Notes: generated from the sequence alone by a model not told the origin. Numbered from the stretch's first letter, positions 37,229 to 47,179 are shown. The stretch is 64,000 bases of DNA from Dyella solisilvae (GCF_003351225.1 NZ_QQSY01000004.1:137051-201050); one strand, 5' to 3'. Made by a program: numbers and translations.

Positions 37229-38410
37229 ATGACTCATGACACCTCCCGCCGCTGGCAGATGTTCGCGATCACCGCGGGCATCCTTTATGTGTTCTGGCTG
37301 ATGGCGCCGGTGCTGATGCCGTTCGCGTTCGCGGCGATGCTGGCCTACCTGGGCAACCCCATGACCGACCGCCTGCAGCGCGTGGGCATGGGCCGCACGC
37401 TCGCGGTGAGCATCGTGTTCATCGTGCTCCTGCTGATGGCGGTCGGCGCGCTGCTGCTGCTGATCCCGCTGATTTCGCGCCAGATCGACAACCTGGTGCA
37501 GAACCTTCCGGACTATGTGGACTGGACGCGCAACACCGCCTTGCCATGGCTGCAGGCCAAGCTGCACCTGGACCCCAGGGCCTTCGACACCGATCAGCTG
37601 ATGGAGCAGATCAAGTCCCACCTGGGCTCGATCAGTGGCGCCGCCTCCACCCTGCTGGGCAAGCTGTCCCGTTCCAGCCTCGGCGTGATCGCCTGGCTGA
37701 CCAACCTCGTGCTGATCCCGGTGGTGGCGTTCTACCTGCTGCGCGACTGGTATCGGCTGGTGGCCTGGATCGACGGGATTCTCCCGCGCTCGATCGAGCC
37801 CACCATTGCCCATCTGGCCCGCGAAGCCGACAGCGTGCTGGGCGCCTTCGTACGCGGCCAGCTGGCGGTGATGCTGGCGCTGGGTCTGTTCTATGGAGGC
37901 TCCCTGACCCTGATGGGATTGTCGGTGGGCCCGCTGATCGGTATGGTCGCCGGCCTGCTCAGCTTCGTGCCCTATCTCGGCTTCATCGTCGGCTTTGGCG
38001 CGGCGCTGGTCGCTGCGCTGGTGCAATTCGGGGACTGGAACCACCTGCTGATCGTCGTGGGCATTTTCACGGCCGGTCAGCTGCTGGAAGGTTACGTGCT
38101 GGTGCCGCGGCTGGTGGGTGAGAAGATCGGGCTCCATCCGGTGGCGGTGATCTTCGCGGTGCTGGCGGGCGGCTACCTGTTCGGGTTCCTGGGCGTCCTG
38201 CTGGCGTTGCCGGCGGCCTCGGTGATCCTGGTGCTGTTGCGCTACCTCACCGAGCGCTACCGTCAGAGCGATTTGTACACGCAGCAGGGCGCCGGCGACC
38301 CGGTGCTCGCCGAGGTGGATGTGGTGGTCGACGTGGTGCATGGCGCAGTGGACGCCAACCCCATCGTCGGGCGCCAGGACGACAAGAAGGACGCAGTACC
38401 CCCTACATGA
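37229..38410 (+). CDS. AI-2E/PerM-family transporter
   Basis: 393 residues with about eight helices: a pair near the N-terminus (ILYVFWLMAPVLMPFAFAAM), a large soluble segment (110-190), then a block including FLGVLLALPAASVILVLLRY. PurR-linked relatives are called PerM; the name AI-2 exporter derives from one member, so the substrate is uncertain. Its stop overlaps the hda start by 4 bp. Confidence 0.9.
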   Translation: MTHDTSRRWQMFAITAGILYVFWLMAPVLMPFAFAAMLAYLGNPMTDRLQRVGMGRTLAVSIVFIVLLLMAVGALLLLIPLISRQIDNLVQNLPDYVDWTRNTALPWLQAKLHLDPRAFDTDQLMEQIKSHLGSISGAASTLLGKLSRSSLGVIAWLTNLVLIPVVAFYLLRDWYRLVAWIDGILPRSIEPTIAHLAREADSVLGAFVRGQLAVMLALGLFYGGSLTLMGLSVGPLIGMVAGLLSFVPYLGFIVGFGAALVAALVQFGDWNHLLIVVGIFTAGQLLEGYVLVPRLVGEKIGLHPVAVIFAVLAGGYLFGFLGVLLALPAASVILVLLRYLTERYRQSDLYTQQGAGDPVLAEVDVVVDVVHGAVDANPIVGRQDDKKDAVPPT

Positions 38411-39105
38411 TTCCGCAGTTGCCGCTCGCCTTGCGCTGGCCGCGTCGCCAGCGCTTCGAACATTTCCACCCCGGCGCCAACGCCGCTGCGCTCGCCGCCG
38501 TCGAGCAGCTGGCGCATGCGCCGGGCATGCCCTGGCTGTACCTGGCGGGCGCCGCCGGCAGCGGCAAGAGCCATCTGCTGATGGCGGCCTGCCAGGCGGC
38601 GATCGCCGGTGGCCGCACGGTGCAGTACCTGCCCCTGGCGAGCCTGCGCGACAAGGCCGCGGCGATTCGTGGTGTGGCCGGCAGCGAATTCCTGGCGCTG
38701 GACGATCTAGGCGCGATTGCCGGCGATCGCGACGCCGAGCATGCCCTGTTCGATGTGTACAACCGCGCCAAGGCCGAGGGCGCGGCCCTGCTGTTCGCCG
38801 CCGAGGCGCTGCCTTCGCAGCTGGGCCTGGGCCTGCCCGACCTGCGCTCGCGCCTGGGCGCCTGCCAGCAGGCTCTGCTCAAGCCATTGGACGACGCCGA
38901 ACGCCGCGCGGTGCTGCGCCAGCAGGCCGCATCGCGTGGCATCGAGCTGGATGACACGGTGCTGGACTGGCTGTTCAACCGCTACGCGCGCGACCTCGGC
39001 GCCCTGTTGGACCTGCTGGATCGCCTGGACCAGGCCTCGCTGGCGGCGCAACGGCGCATTACCGTGCCGTTTCTGCGCGGGCTGCTGCGTGAAAAGCAGG
39101 AGTGA
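38407..39105 (+). CDS. hda: DnaA regulatory inactivator Hda
   Basis: 232 residues. QLPLAL at residues 4-9 is a sliding-clamp-binding motif. AAA+ Walker A is GAAGSGKS. Hda with the clamp stimulates ATP hydrolysis by DnaA after replication starts. It overlaps the upstream transporter gene by ATGA, and its stop codon is within the left arm of a GAGAAGTGAGAG repeat. Confidence 0.93.
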   Translation: MIPQLPLALRWPRRQRFEHFHPGANAAALAAVEQLAHAPGMPWLYLAGAAGSGKSHLLMAACQAAIAGGRTVQYLPLASLRDKAAAIRGVAGSEFLALDDLGAIAGDRDAEHALFDVYNRAKAEGAALLFAAEALPSQLGLGLPDLRSRLGACQQALLKPLDDAERRAVLRQQAASRGIELDDTVLDWLFNRYARDLGALLDLLDRLDQASLAAQRRITVPFLRGLLREKQE

Positions 39106-39196
39106 GTTGAAAGGAGTGAGAAGTGAGAGAAGGGCTCGGGCGCGCGAGCGCTTGCTCTCTCTCACTTCTCACTCCTGTTCACTCATTTCTCGCTCT
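39097..39196. repeat. GAGAAGTGAGAG stem-loop repeat, copy 2
   Basis: 19-bp perfect stem AGGAGTGAGAAGTGAGAGA (39112-39130) pairing with 39158-39176; the loop holds a smaller GCTCG/CGAGC hairpin. Longest of the three copies. It covers the ends of convergent hda (TGA 39103-39105) and suhB (TAG 39195-39197). Confidence 0.8.
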
Positions 39197-39998
39197 ACGC
39201 CATCAGCAGGCGCGGCGTGGCGTTGGCGCTGATCGCGTCCGTCATGGCCTGGGCCACGTGCAGGTTGCCGGCGATGATGTTGCCGCTTTCCGGGATGCCG
39301 TCGCGGCCGGCGAAGTCGCAATAGCGGCCGCCCGCTTCACGCACCAGCAGGGCGCCGGCGGCCATGTCCCAGGGCTTCAGGCCGATCTCGAAGAAGCCGT
39401 CGTAGCGACCGGCGGCAGTGTAGGCGAGGTCCAGCGCGGCCGAGCCGGAGCGGCGGATGTCCTCGGCCTGGCCGAGCAGGGCGCGGGTCATGGCCAGCTG
39501 GGCATCCAGGTGCGAGCGCTGGCGGTACGGGAAGCCGGTGCCGATCATCGCGCCGCCCAGGTTCTCGCGCTTGCTGACGCGGATGCGGCGGTCGTTGAGG
39601 TAGGCGCCATCGCCCTTGCTGGCGGTGAACAGCTCGTCGCGCAGCGGATCGAACACCACGGCATAGACCGGCTCGCCCTTGTCGAGCAGGGCGATGGACA
39701 CGCAGAAATGCGGGATGCCGCGCAGGTAGTTGTGGGTGCCATCGAGCGGGTCGATCACCCACACCAGCGGACCCTTGCCCGTGGCGCCGCTTTCCTCGGC
39801 GAGGAAGGCGTGCGTGGGGTAGGCGCGCTTGAGTTCCTTGACGATCTCGGCTTCGGCCAGGCGGTCGACTTCCGAGGCGAAGTCCATGCGTTGCTTCTCG
39901 ACGACATTGAGTCCGTCGATCCGGTTCATGTAGCGCAGGATGATGTTTCCTGCGGAGCGCGCGGCGCGCACCGCGACGTTGACGGCGGGTCTGGGCAT
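39195..39998 (-). CDS. suhB: Inositol-1-monophosphatase SuhB
   Basis: 267 residues. Metal-binding motifs: AEESG (near 67), [12 protein letters not shown], and [15 protein letters not shown]. Also known to take part in rRNA antitermination complexes in Escherichia coli. ATG 39998 begins [20 protein letters not shown]; the frame is open upstream to 40145. Divergent from trmJ as in related genomes. Confidence 0.95.
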   Translation of the reverse strand: MPRPAVNVAVRAARSAGNIILRYMNRIDGLNVVEKQRMDFASEVDRLAEAEIVKELKRAYPTHAFLAEESGATGKGPLVWVIDPLDGTHNYLRGIPHFCVSIALLDKGEPVYAVVFDPLRDELFTASKGDGAYLNDRRIRVSKRENLGGAMIGTGFPYRQRSHLDAQLAMTRALLGQAEDIRRSGSAALDLAYTAAGRYDGFFEIGLKPWDMAAGALLVREAGGRYCDFAGRDGIPESGNIIAGNLHVAQAMTDAISANATPRLLMA

Positions 39999-40144
39999 GG
40001 CTTCGGCTTTCAAAAGAGCGGGGTTTCGGCGGGAAAGTCTAGCAGACATGGCGCCCGTCTTCAGGTTCGCCGGGCCGGCCCGTTTGACAGGACGGCCGCC
40101 AATTTCCAAGCTTTGCCCCCGTTTGCCCGAGTTTTTCACCCCCA

Positions 40145-40915
40145 ATGACCGCTGAATCGGACCTCGCCGCCCGCATCCGCTACGTGCTGGTGCGCACCTC
40201 GCACCCCGGCAATATCGGCAGCGCTGCCCGGGCGATCCGCACCATGGGCTTCGACAAGATGGCCCTGGTCGCCCCGCACAAGTTCCCGGACCGTGAGGCT
40301 TCGGCCCTGGCCGCCGGCGCGGACGACGTGCTGGAAAACGCCACTGTCAGCGAGGGTCTGGTCGACGCCCTGGCCGGGACCAGCCTGGCGCTGGGCCTGT
40401 CGGCACGCCGCCGCGGGGTAGATCTGGAGGAGATCACCCCCCGCGAGGCGGCCAGCCGCGCACTGGCCGCGGCCGGCCGCGGCGAGCAGGTGGCCCTGGT
40501 GTTCGGCAACGAGCGCACCGGCCTGGAGAACGAGGAGCTGGCGCGCTGCCATGCGATGGTGCGCATCCCCAGTGTGGACGACTTCAGTTCGCTCAACCTG
40601 TCGCAGGCGGTGCAGGTGATGGCCTACGAACTGCGCGTGGCCTCACTGGGTAAGGTCGCCGCGCCCGTGCGGACCGACGCCGAGCCACCGGCCGACGCGG
40701 CGCGAATGGAGCGCTTCTTCGAGCACCTTTCGCAAATGCTCGATGACATCGATTTCCACAAGGGGCGCGCGCCGACTACGATCATGCTGCGCCTGCGCAA
40801 GCTGTTCCAGCGCGCCCAGCCCGACGAGCGCGAGTTGCGCGTGATGCATGGCATCTTCGCCGACGCGCAGCGCATGGCGGCCATCGCCAACGACAAGCTC
40901 AAGAGCGGGAAGTGA
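40145..40915 (+). CDS. trmJ: tRNA (Cm32/Um32) 2'-O-methyltransferase TrmJ
   Basis: 256 residues, SPOUT fold. [20 protein letters not shown], the [16 protein letters not shown] motif, and the [20 protein letters not shown] knot are diagnostic. It methylates ribose 32 in the anticodon loop of several tRNAs with SAM. Stop codon sits at the left edge of a GAGAAGTGAGAG repeat. Confidence 0.95.
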   Translation: MTAESDLAARIRYVLVRTSHPGNIGSAARAIRTMGFDKMALVAPHKFPDREASALAAGADDVLENATVSEGLVDALAGTSLALGLSARRRGVDLEEITPREAASRALAAAGRGEQVALVFGNERTGLENEELARCHAMVRIPSVDDFSSLNLSQAVQVMAYELRVASLGKVAAPVRTDAEPPADAARMERFFEHLSQMLDDIDFHKGRAPTTIMLRLRKLFQRAQPDERELRVMHGIFADAQRMAAIANDKLKSGK

Positions 40916-40990
40916 GTTAACAGGAGCGAGAAGTGAGAGTGAACGCCCGCGCTCTTGGGCACTTCTCTCACTTCTCCCCACTCACTCCCG
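40910..40990. repeat. GAGAAGTGAGAG stem-loop repeat, copy 3
   Basis: 12-bp perfect stem GAGAAGTGAGAG (40928-40939) / CTCTCACTTCTC (40965-40976). Outer arms GGGAAGTGAGT and ACTCACTCC also partly match. It lies at the trmJ stop and before the CorC-like stop (TAG 41001-41003). Confidence 0.75.
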
Positions 40991-41000
40991 CTGCAAAGGC

Positions 41001-42323
41001 CTAAAAGCCGTCTTCCTCTACGTCGATGTGCGACTGGCGGGCGATCAGCAGCTTGTCGATGCGCGCGCCGTCCAGGTCCACGACCTCCACCCGGAAGCCC
41101 TTCCATTCGAAGGTCTCGCCGGTTTGCGGGATATGTCCCAGCGCCGCCATCACCATGCCCGCGGCGGTGCGGTATTCGTGTTCTTCCTCGCCGGGCAGGG
41201 CGTCGACCTGCAGCAGTTCGCGCAGGTCGTCAGTGGAGAGCGAGCCATCGACCAGCCAGCTGCCGTCCTCGCGTTGCACCACCAGCTGGGTTTCCTCCGG
41301 ACCACTGCCGCCCAGCTGAGTGGCGCCGACGATCGCGGCCAGCAGGTCGTTCAGGGTGACCAGGCCCACGATGTCGCCGTATTCGTCCACCACCAGCGCG
41401 AGCTGGGTGTCGGCGTCGCGGAACTCTTCCAGCAGGTCGAGCGCGCGGGCGGTGGCGGGCACGTAAAGCGGCTTGGCCAGCTGGCCGAACACGTTCGGCT
41501 TGCCTTCGGCGAAACCGCGCAGCAAGCGCTTGACCTCGACCACGCCGAGGATGTCGCTCTCGTCGCCGCGGAACACCGGATAGCGCGAATAGGGCGTGCT
41601 GCGCAGGATCTCGGTGTTTTCCTCGGTGCTGGCGGCCGCATCCAGCCACACGATGCGCGTGCGCGGCGACATCACGCTGTCCACGGTGCGGTCGCCCAGG
41701 CGCAGCACGCGGTTGACCATGTTGTGTTCGTCGCGATCGAGCACGCCGTGTTCGGCGCTTTCGGCCACCAGTAGGCGGATTTCCTCTTCCGTCGCCACGT
41801 CGCTGCCGCGCTGGCGCACGTTGAGCACGCGCAGCAGCATGCTGCTGGAGAAGTTGAGCAACCACACGAAAGGCGCGGCGATGCGCGAAAGCACCATCAT
41901 CGGCATGGCCACGTAGCCGGCGATGACCTCCGGCGCCGCCAGGGCCAGCCGCTTGGGCACCAGTTCGCCGACCACGATTTGGATGAAGGAGATCAGGGCA
42001 AATCCCAGCACCAGCCCGATGACGCGCGCGTACGGCTCCATCCAGGCCGCCCGACCACCGTGGATGGCGTTGGCGATGTGGATGCCCACTGCATCGCCGG
42101 CCAGGGCGCCGGTCACCAGGATCACCAGGGTCATGCCGACCTGAACGGTGGACAGGAAGCGCTCCGGCGCTTCGGCGTTGCGCAGGGCGGTGCGGGCGCG
42201 CCGGCTGGTGCGGGCCATGTTCTTCAGGCGGGTCTTGCGCGAGGCGACCAGGGCCATCTCGGACAAAGCAAAGAAGCCGTTGAACAGCGAAAGGACGATG
42301 ACGATCGCAAAGTCGGTCAGCAT
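41001..42323 (-). CDS. CNNM/CorC-type membrane protein with CBS domains
   Basis: 440 residues. An N-terminal DUF21/CNNM domain with about four helices (TDFAIVIVLSLFNGFFALSE; FIQIVVGELVPKRLAL) is followed by two CBS motifs and a CorC_HlyC C-terminal domain (TAAGMVMAALGHIPQTGETF). Relatives are called CorC or hemolysin and linked to magnesium/cobalt resistance; the haemolysin name is not functional. ATG 42323 is preferred over an upstream frame to 42419. Confidence 0.92.
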   Translation of the reverse strand: MLTDFAIVIVLSLFNGFFALSEMALVASRKTRLKNMARTSRRARTALRNAEAPERFLSTVQVGMTLVILVTGALAGDAVGIHIANAIHGGRAAWMEPYARVIGLVLGFALISFIQIVVGELVPKRLALAAPEVIAGYVAMPMMVLSRIAAPFVWLLNFSSSMLLRVLNVRQRGSDVATEEEIRLLVAESAEHGVLDRDEHNMVNRVLRLGDRTVDSVMSPRTRIVWLDAAASTEENTEILRSTPYSRYPVFRGDESDILGVVEVKRLLRGFAEGKPNVFGQLAKPLYVPATARALDLLEEFRDADTQLALVVDEYGDIVGLVTLNDLLAAIVGATQLGGSGPEETQLVVQREDGSWLVDGSLSTDDLRELLQVDALPGEEEHEYRTAAGMVMAALGHIPQTGETFEWKGFRVEVVDLDGARIDKLLIARQSHIDVEEDGF

Positions 42324-42448
42324 GGCGGCCGCTTGCGGGGGAGGTCGCGTGGGTACATGAGACGCAGTGTAAGGCCTATGGCGGGTAGGGGGACCAAGGA
42401 GCTGCGGCAGGCTGTCCACGCCCCGTGATGCGGCGCCACACGGGCGTC

Positions 42449-42466
42449 CTGTAACATATCCGTCAT
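42449..42466 (+). promoter_or_regulatory. Pho-box-like direct repeat upstream of DUF47-pit
   Basis: CTGTAAC-ATAT-CCGTCAT: two 7-nt half-sites matching CTGTCAT at 5/7 and 6/7 with a 4-nt AT spacer, the geometry of PhoB sites. It lies 31 nt before the DUF47 ATG, so phosphate control of the phosphate module is suggested. Confidence 0.55.
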
Positions 42467-42496
42467 TTCAGCCCCCGCACCCCAGGCAATAACCGC

Positions 42497-43126
42497 ATGT
42501 TTTCATTGCAAACGATTTTCGGCAAAGGCGACAAGTTCTACGGCCTGCTCGAGCAGAGCGCCGAGGCGGCGCGCGAGAGCGCCAAGGCACTTCATGAACT
42601 GGTGACGGGCAAGGACCACGCCCCGGTGATGGCTGCCTTTGCTTCCGCGCGTGCGCGCGAGAAGGCGCTTGCCGGGCAGATCAGCGAGGAGCTGGTGAAC
42701 ACCTTCGTCACCGCGCTCGACCGCGAGGACATCGAGGCGCTCAATTCGGCGCTGTACAAAATCCCCAAGACCATCGAGAAGTTTGCCGAGCGCTACGAGA
42801 TTGTCGTTGATCGCATTGCCGACGTGGATTTTGCCGCGCGCGCCCTGGTGCTCGAGCGCGCCACGGCGGTGGTGTCGGAGATGATTGGCGAGCTGCGCCG
42901 CGGCCTGCGCATCGATCCGGTGAAGAAGCTGCAGGACCGCATGCAGACCCTGGAGTCGGAGGGCGACCGCATGCTGCTCTCGCCGTACCGCACGCTCTAC
43001 GTGGAAGGCAACGACGCCATGCGCGCGATGCTCGCCAAGGACTTGTTCGAGCTGCTGGAGAAGGCGATCGACAAGTGCCGCGACGTGGGCAACATCGTCT
43101 ACTCCATCGTGCTGAAGAATTCCTGA
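42497..43126 (+). CDS. DUF47-family PhoU-like protein, Pit accessory
   Basis: 209 residues, alpha-helical. FGKGDKFYGLLEQSAEAARE and the ALYKIPKTIEKFAERYEIVV repeat resemble TIGR00153/DUF47 (PhoU-like). Such proteins pair with Pit phosphate transporters. Located 78 bp upstream of pit. A candidate Pho box precedes it. Confidence 0.9.
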   Translation: MFSLQTIFGKGDKFYGLLEQSAEAARESAKALHELVTGKDHAPVMAAFASARAREKALAGQISEELVNTFVTALDREDIEALNSALYKIPKTIEKFAERYEIVVDRIADVDFAARALVLERATAVVSEMIGELRRGLRIDPVKKLQDRMQTLESEGDRMLLSPYRTLYVEGNDAMRAMLAKDLFELLEKAIDKCRDVGNIVYSIVLKNS

Positions 43127-43204
43127 GACCGGCACGATGACCTCCCATTCTATGAGCGGCCCGGCCGCGTTCCGGGCCGCCGTCCTTGTGCGCGAGGTGC
43201 GCGC

Positions 43205-44326
43205 ATGAGCATCGGCCTTGCCATTGCCGTCGTGCTCATCGCGCTGGCCTTCACGTACATCAACGGCTTTCACGACACCGCCAACTCCATCGCCACGGTG
43301 GTGGCCACCAAGGTGCTCACCCCCGGCCAGGCCGTGCTGATGGCCGCGGTGACCAACCTGATCGGCGCGCTATGGGGCACGGCGGTGGCCAAGACCATCG
43401 CCGCCGGACTAATCGACACCCAGGTGATCGCCGCCGGGCCGCAGCTGCTGATCTGCGCGCTGCTGGCGGCGACGGCATGGAATCTCATCACCTGGTGGTT
43501 GGGCCTGCCGTCCAGTTCCAGCCACGCGCTCGTCGGCGCCCTGGTGGGCGCGGCGATCGCCGCATCGGCCAACAATTTCGCCGCGGTGATCTGGTGGCAT
43601 CCCGGCGGGCACTGGTGGCAGGGCAGCGGTGTGGTGCCGAAGGTGATCCTGCCGATGGTGGTGTCACCGTTGGCGGGCTTCATCATCGGCTTCGTGCTGA
43701 TGGGCTCGCTCTATGCGCTGCTCAGCTGGTTCTCCAGCCGTACCGGGTTCCTGCGTCGGCTGGGCCGCACGCCCTTCGTCAACAGTTTCTTCGGCAAGGC
43801 GCAGATCGCCTCGGCCAGCGCCATGGGCCTGGCCCATGGCATGAATGACGCGCAGAAGAGCATGGGCATCATTGCACTGGCCCTGGCTGGCGCCACGGCG
43901 ACGGGCCAGTTCGAGCATCTGCCGCACTGGCTGGGATTCCTGCGCATCCACGGTTCGGCCGACGGCGGCTTCGATGTGCCCTCGTGGGTCGCGGTGCTGT
44001 GCGCGTTGACCATGGCGGCCGGCACCGCTGGCGGTGGCTGGCGCATCATCAAGACGCTGGGCCACAAGATGGTCAAGCTGCACCCGATCAACGGCTTCGC
44101 CGCCGAAGGCAGTTCGGCGGCGGTGATCCTCACCGCGTCCGCGTTCGGCATCCCGGTGTCCACCACGCACAACGTGTCGGCCTCGATCATGGGCGTCGGC
44201 GCCGCCAAGCGCTGGAACGCGATCCGCTGGTCGGTGGTGGAGCGCATGGTGTGGGCGTGGATTCTCACCCTGCCGGTCACGGCCGTGCTGGCTTACGGCA
44301 TGGTGCGCTTGTCCGCGATGTTCTGA
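43205..44326 (+). CDS. pit: Low-affinity inorganic phosphate transporter Pit
   Basis: 373 residues with about ten helices. The duplicated PHO4 signature is visible: INGFHDTANSIATVVATKVL near the N-terminus and MGLAHGMNDAQKSMGIIALA in the second half. Late motif GIPVSTTHNVSASIMGVGAA also matches. It imports phosphate (as metal-phosphate) using the proton gradient. In operon with the DUF47 gene. Confidence 0.94.
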   Translation: MSIGLAIAVVLIALAFTYINGFHDTANSIATVVATKVLTPGQAVLMAAVTNLIGALWGTAVAKTIAAGLIDTQVIAAGPQLLICALLAATAWNLITWWLGLPSSSSHALVGALVGAAIAASANNFAAVIWWHPGGHWWQGSGVVPKVILPMVVSPLAGFIIGFVLMGSLYALLSWFSSRTGFLRRLGRTPFVNSFFGKAQIASASAMGLAHGMNDAQKSMGIIALALAGATATGQFEHLPHWLGFLRIHGSADGGFDVPSWVAVLCALTMAAGTAGGGWRIIKTLGHKMVKLHPINGFAAEGSSAAVILTASAFGIPVSTTHNVSASIMGVGAAKRWNAIRWSVVERMVWAWILTLPVTAVLAYGMVRLSAMF

Positions 44327-44436
44327 AACAGGCTTCGCTAGGAGGGCGCCTCGCGCGAATGCTTGCGTCGCGGTGACAACGGCGCCGCGGCGCTCGCGCT
44401 CAGTGGATGCGCCTGCGCGCTGCTGGCGGGGCGTTT

Positions 44437-44841
44437 CTAGAGGGCGTCGCCGCCCGCTGCGACGATGCGCTCCAACTGGTCGCCCAGGGAGCCCAGTTCA
44501 TCGATCAGCCGCTTCAACTCAGCGGCGTCGAGCAATTCATAGGGGCGGTTCTCGCACAGGTGCAGGTAGGGCGAGCCGTCCAGGTCCGCCACCGCGAGGA
44601 AACCCTTGCGCTGCTCCCAGTTGAAGCGCAGGCAGCGGCGCGGGTCCGCGCCGGCGAGTGGACCCACCGGCGTGGAGATTCTCAGGTAGCGATTACCTGC
44701 TTCGTCCTCCAGTTCGGCCAGGTAGATGCCCTGGTGGCGATCGTGCGGCAGGGTGAGGTCGAAGCTGATCAAGTAGGGGTCGTTGTGGCGCAGTTCGTGC
44801 AGGCTGCCGATGTGGGAGCGCACGGCTTCGAAATGGCGCAT
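44437..44841 (-). CDS. Cytoplasmic protein of unknown function
   Basis: 134 residues. Sequence such as YLISFDLTLPHDRHQGIYLA, YLRISTPVGPL and FNWEQRKGFLAVADLDGSPY followed by a C-terminal helix (LDAAELKRLIDELGSLGDQL) resembles the YbjN/type-III-secretion-chaperone alpha-beta fold. That is inference; I do not recognise the family name. ATG 44841 starts it; the frame is open further upstream to 44958. Divergent from the alkyltransferase-like gene. Confidence 0.7.
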   Translation of the reverse strand: MRHFEAVRSHIGSLHELRHNDPYLISFDLTLPHDRHQGIYLAELEDEAGNRYLRISTPVGPLAGADPRRCLRFNWEQRKGFLAVADLDGSPYLHLCENRPYELLDAAELKRLIDELGSLGDQLERIVAAGGDAL

Positions 44842-44917
44842 GGGTGCGGTCTCCTTGGCAGGCGATTCCAGCCCCGTTACTGTGCCACGACCCGGTGTAA
44901 AGAGCCTGTTCAAGATC

Positions 44918-45262
44918 ATGGACCGCGACGAAGCGCGCACCCGAATTTTTGCCGCCATTGCCGCGATTCCGCGTGGTCGCGTGGCCAGCTATGGCGCCAT
45001 CGCCTCGCGCGCCGGACTGCCGGGGCGCGCCCGTCTGGTGGGGCGGGCATTGGGCGAAGTACCTGAGGGTATGGAACTGCCCTGGTTCCGCGTGCTGCGG
45101 TCCAGCGGGCAGATCGCCTTTCCGCCGGGCAGCCGCGGTTTTCGCGAGCAAAGCCGGCGACTGAAGGCCGAAGGCGTGGAGGTGCGCAACGGTCGCGTGC
45201 CGCTCGCCACGTTCGGGTTGGACGCCGATCTTGATCGCGCGTTGTGGGGCCTGCCGGGTTAG
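44918..45262 (+). CDS. MGMT-like (alkyltransferase-like) protein without the acceptor cysteine
   Basis: 114 residues. GRVASYGAIASRAGLPGRAR matches the O6-alkylguanine-DNA alkyltransferase DNA-binding domain, with the arginine-finger RLVG segment retained. Where active enzymes have PCHR, this protein has LPWFRV. Alkyltransferase-like proteins with W replacing C bind alkylated DNA and pass it to nucleotide excision repair. Neighbour: recQ. Confidence 0.85.
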   Translation: MDRDEARTRIFAAIAAIPRGRVASYGAIASRAGLPGRARLVGRALGEVPEGMELPWFRVLRSSGQIAFPPGSRGFREQSRRLKAEGVEVRNGRVPLATFGLDADLDRALWGLPG

Positions 45263-45328
45263 CCACAACAGGTGAGCGTGGCGTACTTGCGGGCGGCGGT
45301 TGCTTGACCCATTTGCTAGCATCTCCCG

Positions 45329-47143
45329 ATGCTTCCTTCGCCCCACGACATTCTTCATAGCGTTTTCGGCTACACCCAGTTCCGCGGCCAGCAACAGGCG
45401 ATCGTCGAGCAGTTGATCGACGGTGGCGATGCGCTGGTGCTGATGCCTACCGGCGGCGGCAAGTCGCTGTGCTACCAGATTCCGGCCCTGGTGCGTCAAG
45501 GCACCGGTATCGTGGTGTCGCCGCTGATCGCGCTGATGCAGGACCAGGTGGATGCCCTGCGCGAGGCGGGCGTGGCTGCGGCCTACCTCAACTCCAGCCT
45601 GGGTGCGGAAGAACAGCGCGAGGTGGAGCGGCGGTTGCTGGCCGGTGAGCTCAACCTGCTGTACGTGGCGCCGGAGCGCCTGCTGACACCGCGTTTCCTC
45701 AGCCTGCTCGAGCGCACCGAGGTGGCCCTGTTCGCCATCGACGAGGCGCATTGCGTGTCGCAGTGGGGACACGATTTCCGCCCGGAATACCGCGAGCTGA
45801 TGGTGCTGCACCAGCGCTTTGCTCAGGTGCCGCGCATCGCACTTACAGCCACCGCGGATGAGCGCACCCGCGACGAAATCGTCGAGCGGCTGGCGTTGCA
45901 GCAGGCGCGCCAGTTTGTCTCCAGCTTCGATCGCCCCAACATCCGCTATCAGGTGGGCCTGCGCCACAACGCGCGCCGCCAGCTGCTGGATTTCCTGGAG
46001 CGGCGCCGTGGCGAAACCGGCATCGTCTACGCGCTGAGTCGCCGCAAGGTGGATGAGACGGCGGCCTGGCTGACCGAAGCGGGCATCGAGGCGCTGCCGT
46101 ACCACGCCGGACTGGACTCGGCCACGCGCAACGCCCACCAGCGGCGCTTCCTGCGCGAGGACGGCCTGGTGATGGTCGCCACGGTGGCGTTCGGCATGGG
46201 CATCGACAAGCCCGACGTGCGCTTCGTCGCTCATCTGGATCTGCCACGCAGCATGGAGGGCTACTACCAGGAAACCGGGCGCGCGGGTCGCGATAGCCTG
46301 CCGGCCGATGCCTGGATGATCTATGGCCTGTCCGACGTGGTGACGATGAGCCAGATGATCGCGCAGTCCGAATCGGCCGATGAGCGCAAGCGCATCGAAC
46401 GCTTGAAGCTGGAGTCACTGCTGGCCTATGCCGAGGCAACGCAATGTCGCCGCGAGCTGTTGCTGGCCGCGTTTGGCGAGACCTTCCACGGCCCGTGCGG
46501 GCGCTGCGACAACTGCATCGAGCCGCCAAAGACGTGGGACGCCACGGTGCCGGCGCAGAAGGCGCTGTCGGCGGTGTATCGCAGCGGGCAGCGCTTTGGT
46601 TCGGGCCACGTCATCGACATCCTGCGTGGTGATGACAGCACGCGCATGACTGATCTTGGCCATGACCGCCTGTCGACCTTCGGCATCGGCGCGGACATGG
46701 ACGAGAAGCAATGGCGCTCGGTATTCCGGCAGTTGCTGGCGATGGGCCTGCTGGAGGCGGATGCGGAGGGCTATGGCACGCTGCGTCTCACCAAGACGAG
46801 CCGCGACGTGCTGGTGGGCAACCGCGAGGTTCGACTGCGCGAGGATGCTCGCCCCGTACGCGCCTCACGCAAACGACGCGACAGTCAGCTGGTGACCGGT
46901 GGCAGCCTTGGCGTGGAAGCCTACGAGCAGCCGCTGTGGGATGAACTGCGCAAGCTGCGCACCCAGCTGGCGAAACAGCATGGGGTGCCGCCATACGTGA
47001 TCTTCCATGACGCCACGCTTCTGGCGATGTTGCGCGCCTTGCCCTCGAATGAGGATGAGCTGGCGGCAATCAGTGGCGTGGGCGAGGCGAAGCTCAAGCG
47101 CTACGGTCGTGACTTCCTCGCAGTGATCAACGCGCACGAGTGA
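45329..47143 (+). CDS. recQ: ATP-dependent DNA helicase RecQ
   Basis: 604 residues. Walker [21 protein letters not shown] box [17 protein letters not shown], zinc cysteines ([20 protein letters not shown]) in the RQC region and an HRDC domain at the C-terminus ([20 protein letters not shown]). Works in recombination repair as a 3'-5' helicase. Followed by two CCCTCTCCCC hairpins. Confidence 0.96.
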   Translation: MLPSPHDILHSVFGYTQFRGQQQAIVEQLIDGGDALVLMPTGGGKSLCYQIPALVRQGTGIVVSPLIALMQDQVDALREAGVAAAYLNSSLGAEEQREVERRLLAGELNLLYVAPERLLTPRFLSLLERTEVALFAIDEAHCVSQWGHDFRPEYRELMVLHQRFAQVPRIALTATADERTRDEIVERLALQQARQFVSSFDRPNIRYQVGLRHNARRQLLDFLERRRGETGIVYALSRRKVDETAAWLTEAGIEALPYHAGLDSATRNAHQRRFLREDGLVMVATVAFGMGIDKPDVRFVAHLDLPRSMEGYYQETGRAGRDSLPADAWMIYGLSDVVTMSQMIAQSESADERKRIERLKLESLLAYAEATQCRRELLLAAFGETFHGPCGRCDNCIEPPKTWDATVPAQKALSAVYRSGQRFGSGHVIDILRGDDSTRMTDLGHDRLSTFGIGADMDEKQWRSVFRQLLAMGLLEADAEGYGTLRLTKTSRDVLVGNREVRLREDARPVRASRKRRDSQLVTGGSLGVEAYEQPLWDELRKLRTQLAKQHGVPPYVIFHDATLLAMLRALPSNEDELAAISGVGEAKLKRYGRDFLAVINAHE

Positions 47144-47156
47144 GCGCGCTCTTTTT

Positions 47157-47179
47157 CCCTCTCCCCATTGGGGAGAGGG
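47157..47179. repeat. CCCTCTCCCC palindrome after recQ, copy 1
   Basis: 10-bp perfect stem with loop ATT, 13 nt past the recQ stop, preceded by TTTTT on the plus strand. Same stem as in hrpA at 31-53. May act as terminator. Confidence 0.8.
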
